A DNA stretch of 64,000 bases from Mesostigma viride (Eukaryota; Streptophyta; Mesostigmatophyceae; Mesostigmatales; Mesostigmataceae): assembly GCA_009746045.1 (NCBI GenBank), contig RPFO01000080.1, forward strand, positions 1,513,890 to 1,577,889. The letters are read 5' to 3'. Each line of letters begins with the position of its first letter. Positions within the stretch are counted from its first letter, which is position 1. Below are positions 20,601 through 50,772 of this stretch, one piece after another. The notes under the pieces are model-generated. The model worked only from the letters and a program-made list of their open reading frames with translations, was not told the DNA's origin and made no database searches. A program made the translations under genes and the position numbers.

Positions 20601-22329
20601 CGATGTGGAGAGACCTGGCCGGATGGCTTCAGATCCAGTCTTAACTGCACTTGTGCTTCTGGTTCTTACATCCTTTTACTGTTTGCATTGCGTGCTGCAC
20701 TTTGTACATTTGTTGGCAGCGTCATGCCGTTAGACCGGCATGCGGCGGCCTATCCGTCTACGCTAGTAGAGCCTCTGGGTCTCTATGCTGGGTGATTGTT
20801 CTGCAGCATGGTGAGCGAACGTATGCCATTCCGTGTTGTCGGCATTGAGTTGCATGATCCTCTTTGATATCCAGAGCTTACTTGGCATCTTTAAAATGGT
20901 TCTCTCCAAATCTCCGCATGCCTGCAAACGAAATCCCTTTACTGGTGAGAGCAATCAGGAAGTCTTTTCATTTTGAATTTTTTGTTCTCACTCGCTTGCA
21001 ACACCATAGCAAGAGGTTTGCTGGATTTTCGTCTCATTCTTCTCTTTCCAGTGATATGCCTTGCCATTAGGAATACATGGCCTTGTTAGATGACTTTCTT
21101 CATCTCGTTGAGCAGTTCTGAGGCTTTGGAGGTTATTTCAAACTTGATTGGCCTTGATTACTCAATGATTTGCTATCGACTAAACGCTTGTCGCTGGTGG
21201 CTTCTATTTGTGGCAATTTGAGCGTCCTTTGCTTTGTAAAGCCCGCCATCATTAGAACTTTCTATTTGCAGTTGCACGAACTGGTATGTTGCATCTTCTT
21301 GCATAGCAGCTATGCCTTGTAGGCTAGTATGCTCACCTATACATCTATTCAAAATATGGTGTGCGCCACCAGCCTTGCATTCCCTTTCACTTTAGTTTCC
21401 CTTTCTATGCCTGCATTGGGAGGCATGCATGACAAGCATTGGCATGCTTCACGTTTTGGAATGCATTTGAAGGTATAGATGTTTATCTGCAAGGGCCTGT
21501 TTTTTTTTCCCCTCTTGCATGCATGGATGTGTGGAATTGTATGTTGCTTGGTTTGATTTGCCATACACATTTGCTGCATGGATTGTTAGGTGGTGATGAG
21601 CTCAAGATCATTGTAGAACGCTTACATCTATGTCAAGGATCTGATTTCTTTTCCTCTTGCATATATTGTGTCGGTTTGCTTGATTTCTTGCAGGCACCAC
21701 GAGAATAAATTGCAAGCGGTCCCACTTTCAAGTTAGCATGTGACGCCCTGTCGAGCGGCCCGCTTTGTTAGCTAGCTGCCATATAGTATTTGATGAAAGG
21801 CATTGAATGCCGAAGAAAAACAGTGTTGAATAGTTGAATCAACGGGTTCCTGAGCTGTTAACAATTAAATTATTCAAACATTTAATGAAAAAATCATGAT
21901 TGTTCGTGCTGTTTTGAACAGCGGTTGTTACTGGCACTGCATGCATGTGTCTGCTGCCAGCATATTGCATTATGGGTGTGTTTTTCAGCGCTGTGTTTTC
22001 TCACTTTTCTCACTTTTCTCACGTCCTGATTTTCTCACTTTTCTCACGTCCTCATTTTCTCACTTTTCTCACGTATCACACCTCCCGTTTTTCTCACTTA
22101 TCTCACGTCCAGTTTTTTTGAGATTTTTCTCACGTTTTTCCCCTTTTTTCACCTTTTTGGGGCAATCTCACCCGGGTGAGAAACGTGTTTTCTCACCCAT
22201 TCTCACCCCATTCTCACCCTTTTTTCTCACCTTTCTCACCCATTCTCACCCATTTCTCACCCTTTTTCTCACCTTTCTCACCCTTTTTCTCACCATTTCT
22301 CACCCATTCTCAAAGCCGAGTTCCTAGTG
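17664..22329. mobile_element. 4.7-kb TIR DNA transposon inserted at TA in LINE ORF2
   Basis: The ends are inverted CACTAGGAACTC (17664-17675, 22318-22329), flanked by TA (17662-17663, 22330-22331). The outer 250-350 bp on each side are strings of gtgagaa (left) and ttctcac (right), forming long imperfect inverted arms rather like the foldback element upstream. Precise removal restores the LINE finger C-x2-C...H-x3-C across the junction (GTHY to LACMGG), which fixes the boundaries. The interior (18000-21950) is A/T-richer than its host. It contains only short ORFs without recognised domains, so the element is non-autonomous or its gene is spliced and unrecognised. The TA duplication excludes a standard 3-bp CACTA target duplication despite the CACTA-like end. 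The superfamily is left open. Confidence 0.7.
19605..19855 (+). repeat. Tandem duplication (~125 bp x2)
   Basis: Two copies sharing gtgtacatttaccttagtat, ggcaagccatatgtccattc and gacgatgtacggattagaat, starting at about 19612 and 19740. The remaining interior of the host element shows no coding signal. Confidence 0.8.
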
Positions 22330-22331
22330 TA

Positions 22332-22907
22332 CCTTGCCTGCATGGGGGGCCAACAGAATCAGAATTGGTATTTGTATTTGCACACTGTCCTCCTGACGGT
22401 GGTGCTCGCCATGATTCGGTCGGTTTTCCCCCACGCGAACATCCGGTCCGAGGATGCGGATGGCGCTGCCTTCTATTCCCCCAACCACCGGCCTGACATC
22501 GTGGTGCTGGACTTTGAGGGGGTGGCCGGCATCTGCTTATTGACGTTTCGGTGGCGCGGCCCTTGGCTCTTAGCCACGTGGCTGGGGCCTCCCTCACGGC
22601 AGGTTACACGGCGGACCGGGCGGAGCGGGCCAAGCTCCTGGCCTACGGCGACGTCGGGCACCATCGTGTGGTGCCCTTTGTCCTGGAGGAGTTTGGTGCC
22701 ATGGGGCCCCTGACCTCCGCCTTCTTCAAGGAGTGTTGCCGGCTCCGGGAGGACCGGCTGGACCTGGAGGGCCAGCGGGCCCCATGGTCGGCGCGGACCT
22801 GGACGTCATATTGGCGTCAGCGCTTGTCGGTGGCGCTGACTCGGGCCATGGCTGACATCATGCTCCGCCGTACGCGGGCTGATTTTGCGGTGCAGCAGGG
22901 CTATTAG
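22332..22907 (+). pseudogene. LINE ORF2 endonuclease domain, distal part of the long copy
   Basis: Continues the interrupted finger (LACMGGQQNQN), then HTVLLTVVLAMIRSVFPHANI and RPDIVVLDFEG. A run of five G at about 22518 (six in the 9.3-kb copy) shifts the frame, and the endonuclease core and tail are read in the next frame to TAG 22905-22907. The 3' untranslated region follows to 23047. Nucleotide identity to 9157-9693 is nearly complete apart from the lost G and the first bases, so the copies are young. Confidence 0.7.
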
Positions 22908-23053
22908 GTTCCTCCCGTTAGGCGTTTCCATTGGTCTTATCGTAGTATAGAGCTTTGACATGGCTCTGTATATAGGTTTATAGCTGGGCGTTTGCTTTGG
23001 TTTGAGTGATTTCACTCTGCTGTAAGTAATTATATTTTTAATATATATAGCAC

Positions 23054-23472
23054 GGAGCGGGCCAAGCTCCTGGCCTACGGCGACGTCGGGCACCATCGTG
23101 TGGTTTCCTTTGTCCTGGAGGAGTTTGGGGCCATGGGGCCCCTGACCTCCGCCTTCTTCAAGGAGTGTTGCCGGCTCCGGGAGGACCGGCTGGACCTGGA
23201 GGGCCAGCGGGCCCCATGGTCGGCGCGGACCTGGACGTCATATTGGCGTCAGCGCTTGTCGGTGGCGCTGACTCGGGCCATGGCTGACATCATGCTCCGC
23301 CGTACGCGGGCTGATTTTGCGGTGCAGCAGGGCTATTAGGTTCCTCCCGTTAGGCGTTTCCATTGGTCTTATCGTAGTATAGAGCTTTGACATGGCTCTG
23401 TATATAGGTTTATAGCTGGGCGTTTGCGTTGGTTTGAGTGATTTCACTCTGCTGTAAGTAATTATATTTTTA
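23054..23472 (+). mobile_element. 5'-truncated LINE, array copy 4, with target duplication
   Basis: Starts within ORF2 (ggagcgggccaagctcctgg), keeps the final 95 or so codons (to TAG at 23339) and the 3' untranslated region. The 13-bp sequence atatatatagcac occurs on both sides (23041-23053 and 23473-23485). It therefore inserted exactly at the 3' terminus of copy 3. Confidence 0.75.
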
Positions 23473-23599
23473 ATATATATAGCACTTAGTGTAGAATAGT
23501 AAGGCTTAGCCAGCGTGCCATATGTACATTTATGCCTAATAATGATGGGATCCACACCCGATGATGCATCCGAGTTCACTTCTTACCTGGCAGCTTGTC

Positions 23600-25035
23600 G
23601 ATTCAAGTGCTTGACAATTAATGACGTTACGGCTGCGCTTTTCAAGCTCGGCCTCCTCGCGCGGAGGTCAAGCGTCTGTTGCTTGAGCTGAGTGGCGGCG
23701 GAGGTGGTGGTGGTGGTGCCGGTGGTGGTGGTGGTGGTGGTGGCCGGTGGTGGTGTGGTTAATTCATCAGCATGGCTCACTGGTCTGGGTGCCCATATAT
23801 GCAGGTCTGGGTGGGAGGTGCATCGCCGGCTGGGCCAGCAGGGGCTGGCCGGGCGGCCGAATGTCCTTCACCGCCTGGGCAGTGAGGCCTGCGGTGTTTT
23901 GCAGGCACTCGATATGGGGATGGCGTTGTCCTTGAGGAGGCGCTTGTCGATGTCGAGGAGCTGGGCAGTGACGGCGTCGGCGGTGGCGGTGGTGGCGGTG
24001 GTGGCGGTGGTGGCGGTGGTGGCGGTGGTGGCGGTGGTGGCGGTGGTGGCGGTGGTGGTGGTGGTGGCGGTGGTGGCAGTGGTCAGTGGCGGCGGTGGCG
24101 GTGGTGGCGGTGGTGGCGGTGGTGGCGGTGGTGGCGGTGGTGGCGGTGCAGTGGCGGTGGAGGTGGAGGCAAGGAGGGTGGAGGTCAGGGCGGTGGCGGC
24201 GGTGGTGGATCGAGAGGAGAGGGAGCCCGGCAGCCAGCCAGCCTGCCTCCCATGGCTGCCACATCTGAGGCGAGGGGGGTCACGTGCTGCTCAAAGGCCT
24301 CAGTCCTGAAGGAGGGCCGGAGTGGATGGTCAATGGTGTATTCGGTCAAGGTGGTGGGGGTGACCAGTGGGGGGCCAGATTTCCTCAGCGGTGTGCCCGA
24401 GGAGCTGGGAGAAGAAGGCGTACTTCCGAAGGCAGGGGCGAGGGTGACTGGCGGGGGCGAAGGTGAAAGGATTCTGAACCGATTGATTATGAATGATCGC
24501 TCGGTCATCGCGGAGGCGCGGTTCCGTTGCATGCGGCTCGGCGCTTGCACGGTCCAAGAAGCGAGGTGTGCGATCCCCAAAACACGTAGGACTGGTGTCT
24601 GTCAGGGTTGAGCTTGTCAAAAAAGCCGGGCTGGTCGACCTCCAAGTGGAACTCGTCCCAGCTAGCTCGGTGCGTCAGGGCGAATGCGCTTGGGCTCAGG
24701 CGATGCCGATGGCGAGGCGACCACGAGTGCATGCATCATGACTAGTGGCACAGCTGCCTTCCGGGCCGGAGGGCGAGGCTGCAGCCGGAGCTGCAGACGT
24801 ATTTTCAGGGCTCAGCGCAGCCGCCGCCAGGCTGCGTTGCATGCGTAGAGGAGCGTTTAAAATTACTCGTCATCATGTTGCGTGATAGCTGCGCGGGAAT
24901 ATATGTATTGATTTGCGTGTGCGTCGTAGAAAGACGAAGCGATTGTGATAGTCGCGACAAAATCTGGAGCCAAAACGTGAAACTTCAGTATGGGCGCCGC
25001 TGTCAGCCATGGCTATCTCGTGGCTCGTGGTCGTG
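23600..25035 (-). pseudogene. ORF1-only retroelement, copy 4, with GGTGGC expansion
   Basis: A diverged minus-strand copy. The 5' untranslated block (24880-25035, with gtagaaagacgaagcgattg in plus sense) and ORF1 blocks (a SPEPKR-like start near 24690; TFDELN / WDEFHLEVDQPGFFD near 24640; EQHVTPLASDVAAMGG near 24270; NTAGLTAQAVKD near 23890) are recognisable in several frames. The helical region has been inflated by a (ggtggc)n array at 23985-24150. The 3' RNA-binding block is missing: similarity stops near 23600. Not functional. Confidence 0.55.
23985..24150 (+). repeat. (GGTGGC)n minisatellite
   Basis: About 25 hexamer units with minor variants inside the ORF1 relic. Copy 1 has only the precursor 'ggtgggggtggtggcggtgg' at 3096-3115, so the expansion arose after insertion. 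Confidence 0.85.
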
Positions 25036-25114
25036 GCTGGAAGTACCAGATGAAGGGGTAGAATCACTCAAGTCCAGCCGTGGCCACCTTCCCGTGCACG
25101 GCTAAGGGCCTACA

Positions 25115-25355
25115 AGGTGAGGGCAAAGCACCCGGGCTGAGCGGGCTTGATAGTTGATGCTGGCAGTTGACCTATCCGATGAATATTAATTCATGAAATA
25201 TCCGATGTATATTAACTAATAAAATATCCGATGTATACACCTGATCTATGCCAGCCAGGTGCCCAGCTAGGCCCAGGCGCCTGTGTCTGAACGTGGGAAA
25301 CACAAGGTAAACCAGCGCACTAATCCTCATTGCAAAGCCATAGGGATCACGTCAT
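25115..25355. repeat. Dispersed repeat shared with 47935-48140
   Basis: Blocks gggctgagcgggcttg, ctaggcccaggcgcctgtg, gtgggaaacacaaggtaaac and aatcctcattgcaaagcca recur in the same order at 47935-48140 with about 80% identity by eye. No coding sequence is seen. It lies just past the 3' end of the SNF2 gene. Confidence 0.65.
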
Positions 25356-25495
25356 GCAATCGTCCCTTCTCCCCCTCAATCACGTCCTCTACTTGATAAC
25401 AATTACTGTCACCATGGGTACAACCTGTAGTAACAACTAGCGCATTCACCCCGAATGATCTAATCGTGTAGTCATGGTAGCAGTTCTTCCCCACA

Positions 25496-44888
<19,393 letters not shown>

Positions 44889-44951
44889 TGAGGAGCCCGC
44901 GGGCGCCGGTCAGGTTTGCTCGGTTTGATTTCCCCGCGCTTTTTCGCTCAT

Positions 44952-45500
44952 CTCGGAGTGAAGTTGCGGCCTCGCCAAAGAATTGGTTTCCGAGTCGCCA
45001 AAGGATGGATTGCGGTCGCCAAAGGATGGATTGCGGTCGCCAGAAGTTAGTTTGTGGTGCTGGGCGGAGGGTTACAGCACAAAAACATTAGTTTCCTGCA
45101 CCTTGGCGATGGAGTTTTATCAAGGAGACAACCAGCGCAGGCCAGAAATCGGGAGAATCCGGACCATGGTAGCTCGAGCCTGCCGTTATCTTGTCCGCGT
45201 GTTCGAGTCGTTCAGGATGATGAAGATGAATGGTGATGGAAATGTGTAGCCTTGTGCATTGAAATTATGGCTGGCTTACGTGTAGAGCGACTAGATGACC
45301 TAGACGGTGGGGCCGGAAACAGCCTGCGTTGGGTTTTATAGCCTGCGTTGGGCGACGCCAGCTGCTGTGCGATCATGACCGTGCGATCATAAGCATCCAT
45401 TTTTCACGGAACGTATAATGCAACGGTGCTCTGGCTTGTTTCGTTAATTTGGTCTTCTCTGCGTCTTCTAACAGATTCCCATTCCCCTCTCAACTCCACG
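44952..45500. promoter_or_regulatory. Divergent intergenic region between SNF2 gene and small plus-strand gene
   Basis: About 550 bp separate the two putative starts, so a shared or bidirectional promoter is likely by position. It contains a tandem 17-bp repeat (tcgccaaaggatggattgcg, 44997-45040) and a full-length SINE-like insert (45121-45332). I see no convincing TATA box. Confidence 0.35.
45121..45332 (-). mobile_element. SINE-like element, long copy (212 bp)
   Basis: On the minus strand the element ends with ggttgtctccttg, the 3' terminus common to every family member in this window. It is flanked by GTTTTAT (45114-45120, 45333-45339). It shares more than 150 bp with 54578-54752 (reverse orientation). 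A B-box-like gttcgagtc lies at about 45208 on the plus strand. There is no poly(A). Confidence 0.65.
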
Positions 45501-47160
45501 ATGTCGACGCCAACACGCTGGAGGAGGGCCTCGGCGGAGTTGCCAGATCCCTCCACACCGAAGAAACAAAGCAAGAAAAGAGGATCGGGGAATTCGGCGG
45601 CCTCTCCGATATGCTTGGATTTCTCGCCTCAGCGCTCTTCCCCCGCGAGCAAGCCGCGGCTTGTGAGGACCCTGCCTCCTCTTCAGGCGGATCGAGCAAG
45701 TGCGAGTCTGCGCCTGTGTTCTTAATGTCGGTAGAATTTTTTGGAAAGCATCGTCTAACATAACGACATTGTTTTGCGTGGCATTCGTACTTCAGGGAGA
45801 ATTCGAAGGGCCTTTGAGGGATCGCACTGGTGTGTTAAGGAAGAGCGTGGTCCGCCGGTGTCCCGAGCGACGTCTACCGAGCTGCCAGCTGTGATGGTAT
45901 TGTGGTGACTTACTGGCGGTTAACTGTGCTTGTCTTTGTAGGCCTTTTCTGCAATTGGGTTTACTTTGCATCAGCCATTTACACATGCATTGCTAAATGT
46001 TACATGGGGTTGATTGGCCAGCCTTTGTAAGAGATGACCATCACTTGTTTTTTTGAAGGCATTGCTCTTCTGCCTGTTTCAATAATAGGTTGCCCATCAT
46101 TCGCACCTACAGTCCATCTCAACTACATCGTTCATTTTTTCTGTGTGTGATGGCAAGTTTGCATTTTACCATACCAATAATGCTCGCATCGCTTGCTAAG
46201 GAATATGGTTCGCGGGTATTTTCACTCTGCATTATGAATGTAGGGGGGCACTGAGAGCATGTAAAGTGAGCAGGTATGCATCAAGGCTGAGTCGATGAGT
46301 TTTCCCAAAGTGGGTGTGCCCATGCCGCACCATGGTTTACACCCCACCTTCATCTGTTGGAAACTTGCGGGTTTTTTGTTCTGTTTACATGTTTACAGAC
46401 ACTTGGCGAAGTTTCTCAGAGATGTCTATTGGGTGTGGGGCAATTTGGTTTGCATTGCTGTGATGTCACATGGGACTGTGGTAATGATGAGTCACTTGGA
46501 GGGGGAAGCAAGTGTGCACACCTGCCATGGGTCGGTAGCGCCAGTATTGGATTCCTCTTCGTTATGGGGAGACATTCTTGTTACATGTCAGTCTAGTTTC
46601 ATAATGGTGTTGTTCTTTGTGACAAATTGGCTACTTTCTCGCGTGCCCCACACCCGTCTTGTCCATCGCTTGACTTGCGCCCTTGCTTGTGCACAATGAT
46701 GCCACTTGCATTGACTTGCATTGCCATTCCTCCACCCCTCCTTATTTCGCCATGCAGGCATTAGCTGCCGCCCTCTTTTATTTCCTCTCTCATTTCCTTT
46801 AAATGCTTAGGGCTTGATTTAGGATTCAGTCGTGTACAAGAACATCAGTGTCTAAATTTGATTGTGTCATGATTGCGTTTGCTGTTGCAGGTGGGTGGCT
46901 GGACGAATGCGAAGATGGACAGCAGAAAGAGGGTTTGCGGCGGCAAGGGCGTGAACGCTAGTCACCATTGTCAGGTGAAACTTGAGAATGGGTACACATA
47001 CCTTGCAATTGATTGCAGTACCTGGGTAAAGATTAATGATAAGCTGTCAAAAAGAAACCCAGGTCCGTTTTTTTTTTTCAGCAAGGCATGTGCAAAGAAT
47101 CCTGAGATGAGCCTGCACTTGCCGGATGGTAAGGCCGTGCCTGCCTACTCCGGTTTATAA
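45501..47160 (+). CDS. Small three-exon gene, function unknown
   Basis: Predicted exons are 45501-45699, 45796-45896 and 46891-47160 (GT-AG junctions caa|gtgcga...cttcag and atg|gtattg...ttgcag), giving 189 aa in consistent phase. Exon 1 is Ser/Pro/Lys-rich (STPKKQSKKRGSGNSAASP), probably disordered and nuclear-looking. The exon 1-2 junction reads RRIRRAFEGSHWCVKEE. Exon 3 has a Cys/His-containing part (RVCGGKGVNASHHCQVKLE) and YLAIDCSTWVKINDKL. No family is recognised. A pyrimidine run plus cag (47069-47080) inside exon 3 hints at another acceptor. It is divergently transcribed from the SNF2 gene. The 1-kb second intron (45897-46890) shows only short ORFs. The gene model is inferred from splice signals and phase alone. 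Confidence 0.45.
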
Positions 47161-47934
47161 ATGCCGCAATTTTGTTTTAGCGACCTTTGGGTCATTTGCA
47201 TTTTGGGGCACAAGTTTATATGGTATGGTATTTGATGATGCCAACTGGGATGTACCCTGAATAGGGCTGTATGCTCGTATGTACAACATAGAGTGGACAC
47301 TCACTTCCATATTCCTCAACGACTCTAGAATTGTGGACAAGATAACGGCAGGTTTGAGCTACCATGGTCCGAATTCTTCCGCTGGTTGTATCTATAGAGA
47401 TGGACTTTACAATGAATCTATTTTAACAAAATCGTTGCATGAGCCGTTAATGAATATCCATTATCAAGTAATAGTTGTCAAGATCACTCAAAATTAAGTG
47501 GGACAAGTCTACTTCAAGGTCTTGCACTTAATAAGTACGTAAGTACTTGCGTGTCATTAATTAATTAATGAATGAATTAATTAATAGACACGTGACTGCG
47601 TCACGTGAGGATAAGTCCTCAGTGGGAGGGGAACATATGGGATGGAATGGATGGCCGGTGGAATTAGCTATCTACGTCCTAGTTACAGGGTTGTGAGCAC
47701 CGCGGCCCGAATCGCTATGAACGCCATACGCGGTCACACGCAGAGCCCCCACAGACTTGGGGGTGGTCTCCTTCATCACTACTTGCCATCTATCCTTGCG
47801 CACCATCTGCCTCCATATTACAGACAAACCAGGAGGCTGCCCGGGTGTGAGCCCGTCACGTCTAGGGTAGCACATGTCCATGCCGAGTCTATCACGAAAA
47901 GTCCACGGGTGGCGGCCCTGCCGCGCGCAGCCTG
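47161..47934. other. No gene seen; A/T-rich with attaatta palindromes
   Basis: Contains attaattaattaatg repeats (47555-47585) and the near-palindrome cacgtgactgcgtcacgtg (47590-47608). No supportable coding sequence. Confidence 0.4.
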
Positions 47935-48140
47935 GGGCACGTCAGGTGAGGACATATCGCCCAGGCTGGGCGGGCTTGGTGCCAGCTAGTCTATCTGATG
48001 TGTCTACCTGATCTGTGCGGGCCAGGCCGGTGCCCGGCTAGGCCCAGGCGCCTGTGCCTAATAATGTGGGAGACATAGGGCAAATCAGCGTACAAATCCT
48101 CATAGCTAATGTGCAAACCAAAGGGGATGTTATGCGCATG
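47935..48140. repeat. Dispersed repeat shared with 25115-25355
   Basis: Same block order as the other copy (gctgggcgggcttg, ctaggcccaggcgcctgtg, gtgggagacatagggcaaat, aatcctcatagctaatgtgc). Confidence 0.65.
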
Positions 48141-48160
48141 GGCATGCCACGGACTACTAT

Positions 48161-48175
48161 CAAGGAGACAACCAG
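48161..48175 (-). mobile_element. SINE-like element, 15-bp insertion with target duplication
   Basis: caaggagacaaccag (the reverse complement of the family 3' end), flanked by CTACTAT on both sides (48154-48160 and 48176-48182). The shortest member, consistent with extreme 5' truncation. Confidence 0.6.
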
Positions 48176-48312
48176 CTACTATATGCTTATCTCATTAGAA
48201 AATAATTACACCAATTAAGGTTACAAATATCGCCTGCATCATGCCCCAACCATGCACTTAATACCAACCATGCACTTAATACGTTAATATGATGTATGCC
48301 GTGATTTCATGT

Positions 48313-48352
48313 CAAGGAGACAACCAGCGCATGCCAGAAATCGGGAGAATCG
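48313..48352 (-). mobile_element. SINE-like element, 40-bp insertion
   Basis: Same terminus and core, flanked by CATGT (48308-48312 and 48353-48357). Confidence 0.6.
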
Positions 48353-48590
48353 CATGTATTTCGTGCAGGTCGGGCCCAACTGAATATTAATTAGTCAATT
48401 AATTACTTAATGATGCGGGGAGAGCGCTCTGTGGCCTGCCCACTCATGGCAGCATGAGAGCTCTAGGCTAGTGCACGCTAGTCAGGGGCGCCCGCTCCCT
48501 CCTTGTAATGTATAGCCGGGGGCTGGAGGTTCCTTTGTTGGCACCCATGTGACGCACTGGCGTGCCTATTAATCAATGACTGAGGATTAT

Positions 48591-48630
48591 CAAGGAGACA
48601 ACCAGCGCAGGCCAGAAATCGGGAGAAATA
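48591..48630 (-). mobile_element. SINE-like element, 40-bp insertion with 12-bp target duplication
   Basis: Flanked by perfect ACTGAGGATTAT (48579-48590 and 48631-48642). The clearest proof that this short sequence moves as a unit. Confidence 0.75.
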
Positions 48631-48725
48631 ACTGAGGATTATTCTAATTTCTGATTTGGCACGCCGCAAAGGTGAAAACCAGTTGCGTTCAGTGCCGGTC
48701 CGCGGAAAACGCGATCTGCAAATGA

Positions 48726-48824
48726 ATCCAGGCCGGAATCGAACTGGGGACCTCTCGCACCAACTTTTGCTGACTATAGGACGGACGTCTCCTGATCCTA
48801 AGGCATCGCCAACTGACACCTACA
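48726..48824 (-). other. tRNA-like / tRNA-derived relic
   Basis: On the minus strand, cagttggcgatgcc resembles an A box/D-arm and ggtccccagttcgattcc a B box/T-arm, with a long variable stretch between. Stems do not pair well, so it is a decayed tRNA-derived element rather than a functional tRNA. Confidence 0.35.
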
Positions 48825-49148
48825 GTCCAACTGCAAAAGTTCTCCTTTCCGGGTTATTATGCTCATACATGTGACGCAGCCTACGTGTATTTATCAGTAA
48901 TTAATTAAGTTGTCAGAAACTGTTATCCTCAAGAAAGGCAGCAAATGGACTAAATGCTGGCAACGGCCTGTACGCGAAAAAATGCGAGAACTCACGGTAG
49001 CCAGAAAAATCAGGGTTCGAACTAGCTACCAACTGGAACCTATGCCATAGATTCCGCGATAGGGCGATTTATCAACGAGGAAACGCGTCGGCGCGGGTCA
49101 GATATCTGGAGGGCTCTATGACATATAGGGTTATATAAACATCACTTA

Positions 49149-49187
49149 ATATCAATGAGACAACCAGCACAGGCCACAAATCTGGAT
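49149..49187 (-). mobile_element. SINE-like element, decayed copy
   Basis: atcaatgagacaaccagcac and ccacaaatctgg align with the 40-bp core at about 85%. Target duplication not visible. The rest of 48830-49760 shows no gene; a G-rich run (gtgggtggg, poly G) lies at 49230-49281. Confidence 0.5.
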
Positions 49188-49767
49188 CGATGTGTCATTT
49201 ATGACATGTTTGAGAAACTTGTCCAAATAGGGTACCGTGGGGTGGGGGGTGGGTGGGTGGGTGGGGGTGGGGGGGGGGGGAGCGACTTAAAATTTTCCAC
49301 ACCCATAGAACTTTGTCTCACTTAACATGACATCTCACACTGTATGAGGAAACAGACACGGCTGTTTTCCAAGTCTGCCATTGGGCATCTTACTCCTAGG
49401 ATGCCTCCGTAACATATGGCAATGACAATGGGACTGGTTATGCTTGGCAGAAACTGAAAACAGCAAGACATGTTGCCACTACGCATGTGCAAGCATAGCT
49501 CTGCCCTGTGCAACACATAAGCAAGGCTACTCGGAATACGTGCAAAGCTTGCTATCTAGTGGACAGAAAATGCCCATGGTCTTCGGAAAAGCCTTGGATA
49601 CCACTGTGGAGCTTTTCCCTGCATTCAATAGAAATAACTAAACATACATGTGCGCTTAAAAAATGCACAAAATGCAACAGCACAACACAGTCAGCAATAA
49701 CAGTCAAAGTAACCAACCCAACTTCCTATCCGAAAATAAATCAGAATTAGCATAGCCATGGTCCTAT

Positions 49768-50421
49768 TAGGGTTGTACCGAATAGTGTTCCGAATACCGA
49801 ATATCCCCCGAATACCGAACCGAACACCGAATATGTTCAGTATACGGCGAACGGTCTGTCCGTCTGAACATATTCGGTATCGGTATCGGGAGGCAAGCTC
49901 TACTTCCGAATATGTTCGGTATCGAAATCGGGACACCCTACTATTCGACGAATATATTCGTAGTTCCGAATATCGAATAGTAGTATCCCTACTAGCGGGC
50001 GGCGCAGCCTCCAGCCTCCTTCACCAGCTGGCGCGGTCATGCCTCCGCCGACTCAGAGTTAGGCCAACGCCCAAAAGCTGAATGCACAATGCAGGGAAGG
50101 CAACTGTGCTCGTCTAAGTATTAAACACTAAGTGTATCTCAATACATAATTGATACAAAATAATTAATATAAGTCTCATTAATATAAATGATACAAGTTA
50201 TCTACCTAATACGTTATAGTAGCTACTGTCGTCATTATTCGATCGGCGTCCGAATAGTTCGGAGAACTATTCGGTGTTCGATTCGGGAAGGGCCCTTCAG
50301 CTCCGAACATATTCGGTATCGGTATCGGGAGGCTCCAAATATATTCGGCATCGGGTTCGGGGCACCCCCCTGGTCCGAGTATCCGATTCGGCAAGCCAAA
50401 ACGCTATTCGGTACAACCCTA
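49768..50421. mobile_element. hAT-type MITE with 8-bp target duplication
   Basis: 654 bp with inverted TAGGGTTGTACCGAATAG ends (49768-49785 and 50404-50421). The flanking direct repeat is GGTCCTAT (49760-49767 and 50422-50429). The 8-bp duplication and YAGGG-type ends are those of hAT elements. The arms are filled with ccgaata / tattcgg motifs in opposite orientations (49785-49985 versus 50240-50410), so the whole element can fold back. No transposase. Confidence 0.8.
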
Positions 50422-50659
50422 GGTCCTATATTACATGTCAGAGGTCGAGTTTAGAGACACTTTGGCTGGTAAGGTAGCAGAACAACCATAGTTACCCTGA
50501 TGACCATGGCACTGCTGCGGCCACACATGGCACTATTGCCTTTTCAGCAGTGGGCCAACGAAAGAAAATTGTGCCCGACAGCGTGCCATGAATAGACGCA
50601 ATGGGTGATAGAGAGTGGCGTGATAGCTGGCTGATTTATTGGCTGATAGATTGGCTGGT

Positions 50660-50745
50660 TAACTGGCTGTTTGGTGGGCAGGTGGTTGGTTGGTTGGTGG
50701 CGGGCGGGCGGGCGGGCGGGCGGGCGGGCGGGCAGGTGGAGGTGG
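50660..50745 (+). repeat. GGTT and GGCG simple repeats
   Basis: ggttggttggttggtggcgg followed by (gcgg)n, adjacent to the MULE relic. Confidence 0.9.
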
Positions 50746-50772
50746 GTGATAAACTGAGTTAGAGCTGAATCG

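Noticed and set aside
18336-21708. Several 60-110-codon ORFs inside the 4.7-kb element
   Set aside because: No recognisable domain, no consistent codon bias and many overlapping frames; not reported as genes.
23692-24309. 205-codon Val/Gly-rich ORF
   Set aside because: Produced by the (ggtggc)n expansion inside a minus-strand ORF1 relic.
46295-46699. 134-codon ORF with hydrophobic stretches
   Set aside because: Lies in the second intron of the small three-exon gene and has no coherent codon bias; treated as intronic.
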